From Methylococcales symbiont of Iophon sp. n. MRB-2018 (GTDB lineage: Bacteria; Pseudomonadota; Gammaproteobacteria; Methylococcales; Methylomonadaceae), in the NCBI GenBank assembly GCA_003666325.1, contig QPIL01000113.1, positions 1 through 52,112 of the forward strand: a stretch of DNA of 52,112 bases, in the 5' to 3' direction. Of the stretch, positions 1-8,546 are shown piece after piece (positions within the stretch are counted from its first letter, which is position 1; each line of letters begins with the position of its first letter). The notes under the pieces were generated by a model, which saw only the letters and a list, made by a program, of their open reading frames with translations, was not told the DNA's origin and did no database searches. The position numbers and the translations under genes are program-made.

Positions 1-125
1 TTAGTCTTTAGTCTTTAGTCTTTAGTCTTTAGTCTTTAGTCTTTAGTCTTTCGTCTTTCGTCTTTCGTCTTTCGTCTTTCGTCTTTCGTCTTTCGTCTTG
101 AGTCTTGAGTCTTGAGTCTTGAGTC
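1..125. repeat. Tandem heptamer array, left edge of window
   Basis: Perfect 7-bp tandem array in homogeneous blocks: about seven TTTAGTC units (the first cut by the window edge), seven TTTCGTC units (49-97) and four TTGAGTC units (98-125). It stops about 7 bp before the amiB stop codon. The same unit types recur at 7383, 9886, 44524 and, inverted, at 50425, where they flank copies of a longer dispersed repeat. The matching core would lie to the left of this window. Confidence 0.95.
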
Positions 126-131
126 TGGTAC

Positions 132-1463
132 TCATCCCCTCGGTATTTTTAAAACCTGTCCTATTTGAATCTTATTACTCGCTAAAGCATTAGCTATTTT
201 AATAGACCTCATGCTTACACCATATTGATCAGCTATACCCGACAAGGTTTCTCCGCGCGAAATAATATGCTTGTTAGCATTGTTTAAAGCAAAATAGGTG
301 TTAGGGGGCGGGTATTGCTTAAAATAGTCCACTACACCTTTAAAAATAGCCCTCGCCATTTTCTGCTGATGCTTAGCACTTCTTAATTTTCTCTCTTCAT
401 CTGGATTAGATATAAATGCTGTTTCTACTAAAATAGAGGGAATATCAGGTGATTTTAATACCATGAATCCAGCTTTTTGTACGTTTTGGCTATGTAAATG
501 ACCAATATTTTTAAAATTCCGCAAAACCCTTCCAGCTATATTTCTACTGACTTCTTTAGTGTTCTTTTGCGATAAATCCATTAGTACGGTAGCCACCATA
601 TCTTCTTTATCCGCTAATTTAACACCACCTACCAAATCTGCTGCATTTTCATGTTGTGCCAACCATCTTGCCGCCTCACTTGAGGCACCTCGTTTAGACA
701 CAGTAAAAACAGAAGCACCCTTGACCTTTGGGTTCTTAAATGCATCAGCATGGATAGAGACAAAAAGCTGTGCTTTCGCAGCCCGAGCTATTTCCATGCG
801 TTTTCTGAGCTTAATGTAATAGTCGCCCTTACGCACTAATACGGCTTTCATCCCTGGTTTTTTGTTAATCAGTGCAGCCAGTCTTTTAGAAATATCAAAA
901 ACAACCTTTTTCTCTTTTGTTCCTCTTGGCCCATGTGCACCAGGATCTTCCCCACCATGACCGGGATCAATGGCAATGACAATATCTCGGGCTTTGCTAG
1001 TGACTGATTTTGTTACCTGTTTGCTACTGTCTACCGCTTTTGCTGAATATTTATTTGATTTTGAAGTTTTATCATATAAATCAATAACCAAGCGATGACC
1101 ATAGGTTTTATTTGGATTTAGAGAGAAACTTTTTGGATTGACTTCTGCTTTTAAATCAACCACAACACGCAAACCTTTTTTATTATGCGTTGCACTGCGA
1201 ACGCGACTGAATAAAGGGTGATCTTTAGGCGGTTGTTTTAATAGCGACTTTAATTTTGCATTATGAAAATCAATAACTAAACGGGCAGGCTTATCTATTA
1301 AAAAGATTTGATGTGTTGCTGTATTAGTCACATCAAAAACCATGCGTGTGTGGTCAGGTGCGGTCCAGTACCGTAAAGAATTGACACTGATCGGCTGTGC
1401 ATAAACTGATAGTGATAACAACAACAGCCCGAGGGTTATCAAGATTTTTTTATTTTTTAACAT
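132..1463 (-). CDS. amiB: N-acetylmuramoyl-L-alanine amidase, AmiB type with LysM domain
   Basis: Periplasmic zinc amidase that cleaves the amide bond between MurNAc and the stem peptide during daughter-cell separation. The 443 residues show a signal peptide (1-22, ending VYA), an AMIN domain (about 28-130), an Amidase_3 domain (about 160-385) and a C-terminal LysM (about 398-442). Expected zinc ligands are visible: H169 in DPGHGG, E184 and H238 in SIHADAF. The catalytic glutamate is E347 in VETAF. It lies downstream of nnr and tsaE on the same strand, the E. coli amiB context; mutL, the usual next gene, is not in the window. The LysM domain and the neighbours favour AmiB over AmiC. Confidence 0.95.
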   Translation of the reverse strand: MLKNKKILITLGLLLLSLSVYAQPISVNSLRYWTAPDHTRMVFDVTNTATHQIFLIDKPARLVIDFHNAKLKSLLKQPPKDHPLFSRVRSATHNKKGLRVVVDLKAEVNPKSFSLNPNKTYGHRLVIDLYDKTSKSNKYSAKAVDSSKQVTKSVTSKARDIVIAIDPGHGGEDPGAHGPRGTKEKKVVFDISKRLAALINKKPGMKAVLVRKGDYYIKLRKRMEIARAAKAQLFVSIHADAFKNPKVKGASVFTVSKRGASSEAARWLAQHENAADLVGGVKLADKEDMVATVLMDLSQKNTKEVSRNIAGRVLRNFKNIGHLHSQNVQKAGFMVLKSPDIPSILVETAFISNPDEERKLRSAKHQQKMARAIFKGVVDYFKQYPPPNTYFALNNANKHIISRGETLSGIADQYGVSMRSIKIANALASNKIQIGQVLKIPRG

Positions 1464-1496
1464 GAGGACATAACCAAAACGATATTCTAGTTTAGA

Positions 1497-1958
1497 TTAT
1501 AGCAATATGCCTTTGTTTTTCCAGTGTAGTTTTAAATTAATATTGGAAAAATTTTTAATTTCAAGCAATCGACTGCCATTTTTGCAGGAAATGGATATGT
1601 CTAAGTCCGCAGTAGGCAAGAAACCTTTTCCATTTTCCGGCCATTCTATAAAACATAAACTTTGTTCTGCCAAATAATCTTGCATTCCCATCCATTCCAG
1701 CTCTTCAGGGTCTTTAACTCGATATAAATCAAAGTGATAGACCTTTCTTGTTATTAATTCATATTCTTCTACCAAAGTATAAGTAGGACTTTTAACCGCA
1801 CCTGTATGCCCCGCTGCTCTTAAAAAACCACGGGTTAAGGTTGTTTTTCCTGTGCCTAAATCACCGTTTAAAAAGACTAGAAATTTTTCAGGTAACACTT
1901 TCCATAGTTCAGCACCTAATTGCTGTGTTTCTTGCTCGTTAAATAACTCTATTTTCAT
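1497..1958 (-). CDS. tsaE: tRNA threonylcarbamoyladenosine biosynthesis ATPase TsaE
   Basis: ATPase subunit that works with TsaB and TsaD to make t6A37 in tRNAs reading ANN codons. The protein has 153 residues, the normal family length. The P-loop GDLGTGKTT is at residues 32-40, followed by the family motifs SPTYTLVEEY (57-66) and FDLYR (76-80). The start ATG overlaps the last bases of nnr by 4 bp, indicating translational coupling. amiB follows after 33 bp, so the three genes probably form one operon. Confidence 0.96.
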   Translation of the reverse strand: MKIELFNEQETQQLGAELWKVLPEKFLVFLNGDLGTGKTTLTRGFLRAAGHTGAVKSPTYTLVEEYELITRKVYHFDLYRVKDPEELEWMGMQDYLAEQSLCFIEWPENGKGFLPTADLDISISCKNGSRLLEIKNFSNINLKLHWKNKGILL

Positions 1959-3418
1959 TGATTAACCAACTTTCTGATAAAAGGCATTAAATCACTGGCT
2001 ACCATCCCTACTTCTCCATCTTGCTGTGCTGATAAATCAGCAGCTTTACCATGCAGATAGACAGCAGATGCGGCTACTTTACTTAAATCAAAGCCTTGCG
2101 CAATTAGCCCTGCGATCATTCCTGACAACACATCCCCCATGCCACCACTTGCCATACCGGGGTTACCTGTTGTTGAAATTTTAATCTCTTTACCGTCACT
2201 AATTAAAGTCCCTGCACCTTTTAATATTGCTACACCACCATATTTTTTTTGTATCTGTGTAATACATAAAAACCGGTCATTAGCAATTTTACCAGTAGTG
2301 GTTTGTAATAAACGAGCGGCTTCTCCAGGATGCGGTGTTAAGACCCACTGATGCTTATAGTAATGATGTTTTGCCAATAAATTAAGTGCATCTGCATCTA
2401 ACACTAAAGGTTTATCCGTTTTAATTGCTTGTTTAAATAAATCAATAGCCCATTGAGATTGCCCTAAACCAGGGCCAATAACTATGACAGTCGCTTTGTT
2501 CAGCAATACATCTAATTCAGAAACTGTCTCTATGCCATGACACATTAATTCTGGTCGACCATTATTCAACATGGCTGCGTGGCTTTTTCTACTTGCAATA
2601 CTTACCAAACCTGCACCACTACGAAGTGCTGCTTCAGCTGCCAGCCTTATAGCACCGCAATAACCTTCATCTCCGCCGATTAAAAGCACATGTCCATTAT
2701 CTCCTTTATGTGAACATCGGTGCCGTTTTGCTAAAGTGCATGCGTTGATTAAGCGGGAACTATTGTTAACCTGTTGAAAAATCGGTTCTGGAATAGCCAG
2801 TGATGCATAAATTATTTCACCACGATATTCAGCAGCCATACCAGTAAACATACCTTGCTTTAAACCGATAAAACTTACTGTGTGATTTGATTTAACAGCC
2901 TTGGCCATCAGACTCCCAGTATCAGCATTCAATCCAGAAGGAATATCAACAGATAACACAGCATTATTTGAAGCATTGATTAAGTCTATAGCATCCGCAT
3001 AACTTCCAGTGACATCACGATTTAAGCCAGTACCTAATAAAGCATCAACAATAATGGCCTTATTGAATACAATATCAGGACTAAATGGCATCACACTACC
3101 TTTGGCTTTAAGGTAATCCTGATACGCTATTAACGCATCATCTTGTAATTTTTCAGGATCAGTTAAATAATAAACATCAACTTTAAACCCTGCTTGTAAC
3201 GCCAGTTTTGCAAGCATATAACCATCGCCTGCGTTATTACCCGCACCGCAAAAAACAACAAGATATTGTGTTGAATAATACTTTTGAATAATATCAAATA
3301 GCACTTGTCCTGCCCTGCGCATTAACTCAATCCCAGCAATGCCATACTCTTCAATGCTTAGTCGATCCATCTCTCTAACTTGTGCTGCAAGATATAATTT
3401 TTCAGGTAATGTTTGCAT
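1955..3418 (-). CDS. nnr: Bifunctional NAD(P)HX epimerase / ADP-dependent NAD(P)HX dehydratase
   Basis: Repairs hydrated NADH and NADPH. The N-terminal YjeF_N domain (about 1-215) epimerises R- and S-NAD(P)HX. The C-terminal ribokinase-like domain (about 225-480) dehydrates the S form. Visible motifs are GAGNNAGDG (near residue 57) in the epimerase half, and GPGLGQ, LTPHPGE and SGGMGDVLSG in the dehydratase half. The 487-residue length matches the fused bacterial enzyme. It is the first gene of the nnr-tsaE-amiB run and overlaps tsaE by 4 bp. Confidence 0.96.
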   Translation of the reverse strand: MQTLPEKLYLAAQVREMDRLSIEEYGIAGIELMRRAGQVLFDIIQKYYSTQYLVVFCGAGNNAGDGYMLAKLALQAGFKVDVYYLTDPEKLQDDALIAYQDYLKAKGSVMPFSPDIVFNKAIIVDALLGTGLNRDVTGSYADAIDLINASNNAVLSVDIPSGLNADTGSLMAKAVKSNHTVSFIGLKQGMFTGMAAEYRGEIIYASLAIPEPIFQQVNNSSRLINACTLAKRHRCSHKGDNGHVLLIGGDEGYCGAIRLAAEAALRSGAGLVSIASRKSHAAMLNNGRPELMCHGIETVSELDVLLNKATVIVIGPGLGQSQWAIDLFKQAIKTDKPLVLDADALNLLAKHHYYKHQWVLTPHPGEAARLLQTTTGKIANDRFLCITQIQKKYGGVAILKGAGTLISDGKEIKISTTGNPGMASGGMGDVLSGMIAGLIAQGFDLSKVAASAVYLHGKAADLSAQQDGEVGMVASDLMPFIRKLVNQ

Positions 3419-3780
3419 CTATTCTGGTTAAAACCATTTTTTTACACTTAAAAGAGAGCTTAGCATAACGCATGAACGAATAATTAGGGTCAGATACCGT
3501 CTTAAAAACCAATCCCTTGATTCCAAGATAATATCTTGTATTTTGACTAAAACCTGAAAAATTTTATCACTTTTCTTGTCCGCTCCAGAGTTATGCTGAG
3601 GTCTCTAAAAAGTTAAGATATAATCACTTCCCTTTATATTAATACTCTCTCTGCATTATGTATTCTTAAAAAATCATTTAATTTTTATACTTCTTCTAGT
3701 TACACTTCACTGTAAATAAACAGTAAGTTACGTTAGAATACAGACCCTCATCTAAGCGAGACCTAAGCACTATTAAAATT
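3419..3780. other. Intergenic region with short dispersed repeats
   Basis: Divergent spacer between nnr and a small lipoprotein gene, with no credible ORF. It holds a GGGTCAGATACCGTCTTAAA-type sequence (about 3486-3510) that recurs near 14356 and 47160 and in part, inverted, near 50660. A block of about 40 bp at 3537-3575 is repeated in inverse orientation at about 14501-14540. A TTATGCTGAGGTCTC-type sequence near 3592 resembles 8195 and 39095. These look like remnants of small mobile or REP-type sequences. Confidence 0.6.
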
Positions 3781-3921
3781 ATGTTTAATACAATATTGGT
3801 CTTAGCATTTTGTTTTTTATTAACGGCTTGTGCTACCAGTCCTAACTTTCGGTTAAATCAAATGGGATTAAAAGCATTTGATAATCTAAAGAGAGATCAG
3901 CATCTTAGCAAGCAGTTTTAG
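3781..3921 (+). CDS. Small putative lipoprotein (46 aa)
   Basis: Short ORF with a short N-terminus, a hydrophobic stretch and a lipobox: MFNTILVLAFCFLLTAC, with cleavage expected before C17. The mature peptide of about 30 residues is polar and ends SKQF. I do not recognise a family. No strong Shine-Dalgarno is evident, and dapD starts 111 bp downstream on the same strand. The well-formed lipobox is the only functional evidence; it could also be the remnant of a longer lipoprotein. Confidence 0.5.
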   Translation: MFNTILVLAFCFLLTACATSPNFRLNQMGLKAFDNLKRDQHLSKQF

Positions 3922-4032
3922 CGTGTATGTATGTTATTAATCATGGAGAAAACCCTGTCAGAATCGCGTTGCTCGCAGATGTTAAAGAATACATAGAATT
4001 AAAAACTTCATTAACCATTCAAATTAAAAGAT

Positions 4033-4851
4033 ATGTCAAACTTAGAAAATATTATTAATCAAGCCTTTGAAAATCGTGCTGAAATTTCTCCAGCGACTGT
4101 TTCTGCCGATATTCGTTCAGCAGTTGAAGAAGCTATTAACATGCTCGACGCTGGTAAGGCTCGTGTTGCGGAAAAAACTAACGGCAAATGGGTAGTTAAT
4201 CAATGGCTGAAAAAAGCAGTTTTACTCTCATTTAAAATCAACGAAAATCGTGTGATTGAAGGCGGAAATACACGGTATTACGATAAAGTTGAAGCAAAAT
4301 TTGCAACCCATTCCCCAGAAGATTTTGTCAATGGCAGTGTACGAGTAGTACCTAATGCCGTCGTTCGTCATGGGTCTTATATTGCACCAGGTGCTGTTTT
4401 AATGCCTTCCTTTGTTAATATTGGCAGTTATGTGGGTAGTGGCACCATGGTAGATACTTGGGCATCCGTCGGTTCTTGTGCCCAAATTGGTAAAAATGTA
4501 CATTTATCTGGTGGTGTGGGTATTGGTGGAGTCCTTGAACCTTTACAAGCAGGCCCTACTATTATTGAAGACAACTGCTTTATTGGCGCACGTTCAGAAA
4601 TTGTTGAAGGGGTTGTGGTTGAAGAAGGTGCAGTGATTTCAATGGGTGTCTATATTGGTCAAAGCACTAAAATATTCAACCGTATGACAGGAGAAATTAT
4701 TTACGGTCGAGTTCCTGCCGGGTCGGTTGTTGTTCCAGGAAACTTACCTTCCAAAGAGAGTGATTATAGTTTGTATTGTGCTGTTATTATTAAACAGGTC
4801 GATGAAAGAACACGCAGTAAAACAGGACTTAATGAATTATTACGTGACTAA
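4033..4851 (+). CDS. dapD: 2,3,4,5-tetrahydropyridine-2,6-dicarboxylate N-succinyltransferase
   Basis: Lysine/diaminopimelate pathway enzyme transferring succinyl from succinyl-CoA to tetrahydrodipicolinate, the succinylase branch. The 272 residues fit the family. An N-terminal helical domain is followed by a left-handed beta-helix with hexapeptide repeats (about 100-235), including [35 protein letters not shown] and [12 protein letters not shown] Sel1-repeat gene and gltX follow on the same strand. Confidence 0.97.
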   Translation: MSNLENIINQAFENRAEISPATVSADIRSAVEEAINMLDAGKARVAEKTNGKWVVNQWLKKAVLLSFKINENRVIEGGNTRYYDKVEAKFATHSPEDFVNGSVRVVPNAVVRHGSYIAPGAVLMPSFVNIGSYVGSGTMVDTWASVGSCAQIGKNVHLSGGVGIGGVLEPLQAGPTIIEDNCFIGARSEIVEGVVVEEGAVISMGVYIGQSTKIFNRMTGEIIYGRVPAGSVVVPGNLPSKESDYSLYCAVIIKQVDERTRSKTGLNELLRD

Positions 4852-4930
4852 AACACAAATAACGATGTTGAAACTTAACGAGCTCTCGTCCATAAATTAT
4901 ATGCCATACACAAACAACTTAGGTATTTCA

Positions 4931-5392
4931 ATGATTAAGCTTATAAAATATTTATTTATTTCATATTTATTGTCATCTGGTTTTGTAGTTAACGCACAAA
5001 CCACAGAAGAAATTCAGCCATTAGCAGAGCAGGGGAATGCTTTGAAGCAGGCTCAATTTGCTTCACTTTACATATTAGGGAAAAACGGCATTGAGGTTGA
5101 TAAAAGAAAGGCTGCAAAATGGATGAAGAAAGCAGCGGCTCAAGGTTTAGTAGAGGCACAAGCATCACTAGCTGCTATGTATGATATTGGTTATGGAGTG
5201 AGTGCAGATAGAGGGTTATCAACACAGTGGTATGAAAAAGCAGCTGCACAGGGACATGGCACATCATTAGCCGTTTTGGGTAAAAATCCAGCGGCTAGTG
5301 GTAGTGTTCAATTTAGTTACAAATCTATGCGTTTAAACGCATCTAAATCTATCCCTAGGGAATACGCTAAACGATTTTTAAAGAAAAAATAA
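4931..5392 (+). CDS. Secreted Sel1-repeat (TPR-like) protein
   Basis: The frame is open from 4727 but overlaps dapD. ATG 4931 is preferred because it begins a signal peptide (about residues 1-22, ending VNA) and follows an AGGT-type ribosome site; 4865 is an alternative start. The 153-residue product has about two Sel1-like repeats, for example [20 protein letters not shown] and [14 protein letters not shown], and a basic C-terminus ending LKKK. Sel1 repeats form helical scaffolds for protein contacts; the partner is unknown. gltX begins 2 bp after the stop, suggesting co-transcription. Confidence 0.8.
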   Translation: MIKLIKYLFISYLLSSGFVVNAQTTEEIQPLAEQGNALKQAQFASLYILGKNGIEVDKRKAAKWMKKAAAQGLVEAQASLAAMYDIGYGVSADRGLSTQWYEKAAAQGHGTSLAVLGKNPAASGSVQFSYKSMRLNASKSIPREYAKRFLKKK

Positions 5393-5394
5393 AG

Positions 5395-6801
5395 ATGACA
5401 ATAAAAACACGCTTTGCCCCAAGCCCAACAGGGTATTTACATGTAGGGGGTGCTAGAACTGCCTTATTTTCCTGGTTATATGCACGTAAAAGGGAAGGGC
5501 AATTCATATTAAGAATTGAAGATACTGACTTAGAACGATCAACACAAGCATCGGTTGATGCTATTTTTGATGGAATGAGTTGGTTAGGTTTATCCTATGA
5601 TGAAAAGCCTTTTTTTCAGACCCAGCGATTTGATCGCTACAAAGAAATTATTCAGCAATTGCTTGATCAGGGTGATGCCTATTATTGTACCTGTAGTCGT
5701 GAAGAGTTGGATAAATTGAGAGAACAGCAGAAAGCGAATAAAGAAAAACCACGATATAACGGAAAATGTAGATTAGCTGAAATCACAGCAGATGCTGGAG
5801 CGGTGATTCGTTTTAAAAACCCTGAAGATGGCGAAGTGACAATAAAGGATTTGGTCAAAGGTAATATTATCGTTGCTAACAAGGAACTGGATGATTTAAT
5901 TATTGCCCGATCAGACGGCACCCCTACCTATAACTTAACGGTTGTGGTAGATGATATGGATATGGAGGTAACGCATGTTATTAGAGGTGATGATCATATT
6001 AATAATACACCTCGACAAATTAACATTTTAAAAGCTTTGCAGGCGGTCTTGCCTGAGTATGCCCACTTACCGATGATTTTAGGTTCTGACGGTGCCAGAT
6101 TATCCAAGCGACATGGCGCAGTAAGTGTTATGCAATACCGAGATGAAGGTTATTTACCAGATGCTTTGCTTAATTATCTGGTGCGGTTAGGCTGGTCACA
6201 GGGTGATCAAGAAATTTTCTCCCTAGATGAAATGATAGCATTATTTGATTTGAAAGATGTCAATGTATCAGCGTCTACATTTAATCCGGAAAAGTTATTG
6301 TGGCTTAATCATCACTATATTATGCATAGTGATCCTGAGTATGTAGCCCATCATTTGCAGTGGTATATGACTCAGCAGGGGGTGAATATTAATGATGGGC
6401 CTGAATTGGTTGAAATTGTTAAGGCACAACGTGAACGCTGTAAGACACTTGTAGAAATGGCAGCTGCAAGTCAATATTTTTATCAGGAATTTGATATTTA
6501 TGATGAAAAAGCTGCAAAGAAGAACTTTAAATTGGGTTCTGATGAAGTTCTACAAACGTTACTAGACCAATTTAGTCGCCTACCAGAATGGGATGGTAAA
6601 AAATTACATCAAATTGTTTTAGATACAGCAGAAAAGTTGGAGTTTAAATTAGCTAAAGTAGCACAACCATTACGGGTAGCTATTTCTGGTGCAGGTGCTT
6701 CACCAGCCATTGATATTACCTTATCTCTATTGGGGAAAGAGAAAACCCTGAAGAGAATAGCTAAAGCAATAAGTTTTATAAAAGAAAAAAATAAAATCTA
6801 G
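5395..6801 (+). CDS. gltX: Glutamyl-tRNA synthetase
   Basis: Class I synthetase charging tRNA-Glu. The 468 residues include the HIGH-type motif as HVGG (16-19, after FAPSPTGYL) and the KMSKS-type motif as LSKRHG (236-241). A CTC-SREEL segment (98-105) lies in the insertion region. The C-terminal anticodon-binding part contains [19 protein letters not shown]. tRNA-Ala and tRNA-Glu genes follow within 150 bp, so the enzyme and its substrate tRNA are neighbours. Confidence 0.97.
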   Translation: MTIKTRFAPSPTGYLHVGGARTALFSWLYARKREGQFILRIEDTDLERSTQASVDAIFDGMSWLGLSYDEKPFFQTQRFDRYKEIIQQLLDQGDAYYCTCSREELDKLREQQKANKEKPRYNGKCRLAEITADAGAVIRFKNPEDGEVTIKDLVKGNIIVANKELDDLIIARSDGTPTYNLTVVVDDMDMEVTHVIRGDDHINNTPRQINILKALQAVLPEYAHLPMILGSDGARLSKRHGAVSVMQYRDEGYLPDALLNYLVRLGWSQGDQEIFSLDEMIALFDLKDVNVSASTFNPEKLLWLNHHYIMHSDPEYVAHHLQWYMTQQGVNINDGPELVEIVKAQRERCKTLVEMAAASQYFYQEFDIYDEKAAKKNFKLGSDEVLQTLLDQFSRLPEWDGKKLHQIVLDTAEKLEFKLAKVAQPLRVAISGAGASPAIDITLSLLGKEKTLKRIAKAISFIKEKNKI

Positions 6802-6841
6802 ACAAGAAAAAATATCGCTGTACAATAAGCGAGTTCGACTA

Positions 6842-6917
6842 GGGGCCATAGCTCAATTGGGAGAGCGCAACACTGGCAGTGTTGAGGTCGGCGGTTCGAT
6901 TCCGCCTGGCTCCACCA
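6842..6917 (+). tRNA. tRNA-Ala (anticodon GGC)
   Basis: A 76-nt cloverleaf. The acceptor strands GGGGCCA and TGGCTCC pair with one G-U and end in an encoded ACCA. The anticodon loop is CTGGCAG with GGC at 34-36. The T arm is GGCGG-TTCGATT-CCGCC. It lies between gltX and tRNA-Glu. Confidence 0.96.
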
Positions 6918-6944
6918 AATTGGTACCATAGTAAAAAAGTTTTA

Positions 6945-7020
6945 GTCCCCATCGTCTAGAGGCCTAGGACACCGCCCTTTCACGGCGGTAACGGGGGTTC
7001 GAACCCCCCTGGGGACGCCA
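6945..7020 (+). tRNA. tRNA-Glu (anticodon TTC)
   Basis: A 76-nt cloverleaf beginning GTCCCCA and ending TGGGGACGCCA, with CCA encoded. The anticodon loop is CTTTCAC with TTC as anticodon. The T arm is GGGGG-TTCGAAC-CCCCC. It lies 27 bp after tRNA-Ala and probably shares its transcript. Confidence 0.96.
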
Positions 7021-7032
7021 TTTATAAAGTAA

Positions 7033-7106
7033 TAGCATATTCAATAAATATACTAATATAGTGCTTATATTAGTGCCTATGTGTTTGTTAAAAATAGGGG
7101 CTACTT
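7033..7106 (-). repeat. Dispersed repeat of about 80 bp (GAATATGGTATAA-ended family), copy 1
   Basis: On the minus strand this reads AAGTAGCCCC, then a segment with CAAACACATAGGCAC, then AATATAAGCACTATATTAG, and ends TTTATTGAATATG. A near-identical copy lies at 50810-50887. Partial copies lie at 33622-33672 and, degenerate, at 43412-43450. It abuts core repeat copy A. Confidence 0.75.
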
Positions 7107-7245
7107 AGTCAACCCTTAAAAACACAACAACCATCTGATTTATAACAATAAATTAAACAAAAACCATAGACAAAACAAGCAGTATTTGGTAAAATAACGG
7201 CTATTTCTTGGTCGTTTTTCTGATAAAACATACTAACAAAATCAA
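7106..7245 (-). repeat. Dispersed core repeat, copy A (partial)
   Basis: About 140 bp matching other core copies, starting AGTCAACCCTTAAAAACACA and losing similarity near ATCAATTCC. The segment 7246-7382 continues with an unrelated stretch, including an inverted GTGCGTGGAACGCAC and scattered TTTAGTC-like heptamers, before the heptamer array at 7383. There is no gene in 7021-7517. Confidence 0.85.
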
Positions 7246-7382
7246 TTCCAACCCCAACCCCAGTTCTGGTGCGTGGAACGCACCCTACTTCTGAGTCTTT
7301 AGTCCTGAGTCTTTAGATCCGTAGGGTGTGTTTGCCCACCAGGGATGGTGGAAATGCAGAACTAATCAAAAATCAAGGAGTC

Positions 7383-7438
7383 TTTAGTCTTTAGTCTTTA
7401 GTCTTGAGTCTTGAGTCTTGAGTCTTGAGTCTTGAGTC
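7383..7438. repeat. Tandem heptamer array
   Basis: Three TTTAGTC units (7383-7403) followed by five TTGAGTC units (7404-7438). These are the same unit types as at 1-125, again on the heptamer side of a core repeat copy. The array is followed by a short T run and lies 80 bp from the end of the bolA-like gene. Confidence 0.93.
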
Positions 7439-7517
7439 TTTTTTAAGACTTGTTACCTGTAAAACATTTGCCAATAAAAGATATAGCTATTAACCATGCA
7501 AGTCTTTAATGTAACGG

Positions 7518-7760
7518 TTAATTGGGTACTCGCAAATCCATTTTATCTATAGCGTGAACAGGCGGCATAGCCCCAGACATTAAGTCAGTAAAGGCAGAAT
7601 AAACCAGTTGATGTTGTTTTACCTGCGTTAGCCCATCAAAAACTTCTGAGATGATTTTTAAAGAGAAGTGTCCATTGCCACTTTGTATAACTTCGACCTG
7701 TGCGCCAGGTATTTTTGTTTCAATACGTTGCTTTATTTCTGTTGTTAAATCGAGCATCAT
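7518..7760 (-). CDS. BolA/IbaG family protein
   Basis: The 80-residue product has the BolA fold signature: an N-terminal helix, then GHFSLKIISEVFDG, VKQHQLVYSAF and the C-terminal VHAIDKMDLRV. BolA-family proteins bind monothiol glutaredoxins through shared Fe-S clusters and take part in Fe-S trafficking. Length and sequence suit the IbaG (YrbA) branch, but the usual murA or toluene-transport neighbours are absent, so I give no symbol. Two adjacent ATGs (7760, 7757) could start it. Confidence 0.88.
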   Translation of the reverse strand: MMLDLTTEIKQRIETKIPGAQVEVIQSGNGHFSLKIISEVFDGLTQVKQHQLVYSAFTDLMSGAMPPVHAIDKMDLRVPN

Positions 7761-7781
7761 TAAAAATTTCCTAAAGGTTAA

Positions 7782-8077
7782 TTATTCTTGTAGCAAAGTC
7801 GTTATCAGCCATTCCAGCTCAGTAAAACAGCCAATTCACAGCCGCGTATAATAGCTTTTTTGTCGATAATATGAGATGGCGTGCCTTTTAACGCATACAC
7901 TCTAAAGGTTTCGGCGGTATACAAACGAGATTTTAAATAGTTGAATGCTTGTTGCTGAATTTGTTTTTGTTGCAGTGAATTATACTGCTTAAAGTCGGGT
8001 AATTGTTGATTTTATCCATCACCACAGATCTATTGATCCAGTTGCAATTCTTTAGCTGTTTTACCGATTAGAGTCAT
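7782..8077 (-). pseudogene. Remnant of a thioredoxin-like (TlpA/DsbA-fold) gene
   Basis: The minus strand shows MTLIGKTAKELQLDQ and then a stop. Another frame contains a thioredoxin-fold-like end, FRVYALKGTPSHIIDKK, continuing AIIRG; a further shift restores ELEWLITTLLQE before the final stop at 7782-7784. At least one stop and two frame changes separate these parts. The TPS-x-IID-x-K-x-xIRG pattern resembles the cis-Pro region of TlpA/ResA-type proteins. No CxxC remains visible, so the exact family is uncertain. It lies directly upstream of the bolA-like gene. Confidence 0.5.
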
Positions 8078-8279
8078 AGTTTAGTTTTGTACTATTTATT
8101 CTTGAAAATGGTATTGTTTTTTATAATTATTCAGCTATTGTGCGTTATTTTGGCTGAAAAATAGAAAAATTCTAGCCTTTTTTATCTGCTCATGCGTTAT
8201 GCTGGGGTCTAAAATTAATGGCTTAAGTAATCAAGCTATTGGTTTTTGCTCTGAAACTATTAATAACAGGAATTAAAAA

Positions 8280-8441
8280 ATGAAAAAGTATAAATGTAAA
8301 CTTTGTGGACATATTTATGATGAAGCAGTGGGCGATGTAAAAAGTGGGGTTGCTGCTGGAACAGTCTGGGCTGACGTGCCTGATGATTGGGAATGCCCTG
8401 AATGTGGCGCTGCAAAAGCGATGTTTATTGAAATGAAATAA
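8280..8441 (+). CDS. Rubredoxin
   Basis: A 53-residue electron carrier with two iron-binding knuckles, CKLCG (C6, C9) and CPECG (C39, C42), and the central DVPDDWECPECG typical of rubredoxins. The start ATG at 8280 follows CAGGAA about 9 bp upstream. Rubredoxins move electrons to hydroxylases or in oxidative-stress pathways; no partner reductase or hydroxylase is adjacent. The gene faces psd convergently. Confidence 0.96.
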   Translation: MKKYKCKLCGHIYDEAVGDVKSGVAAGTVWADVPDDWECPECGAAKAMFIEMK

Positions 8442-8453
8442 TATTTATTTTTT

Positions 8454-8507
8454 GAATTCATGGCTTTAATGTAGATACTTTTAGTACTGCACTAAAGTCG
8501 TGGATTC
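8454..8507 (+). other. Long RNA hairpin after rubredoxin
   Basis: GAATTCATGGCTTTA (8454-8468) pairs over all 15 positions with TAAAGTCGTGGATTC (8493-8507) when three G-U pairs are allowed, around a 24-nt loop. It starts 13 bp after the rubredoxin stop and has no clear U tract, so it may protect or process the mRNA end or be a small element. The G-U pairs mean it is stable mainly as a plus-strand RNA. Confidence 0.55.
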
Positions 8508-8546
8508 TGAAATTTTTAAGTGTATTGGCTCGGCTTTGAGATCTCT

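Noticed and set aside
1..125. Heptamer arrays as CRISPR
   Set aside because: Units are 7 bp with no spacers and no cas genes are nearby.
4727..4930. 68-residue upstream extension of the Sel1-repeat protein
   Set aside because: It overlaps dapD out of frame and would bury the clear signal peptide that starts at 4931.
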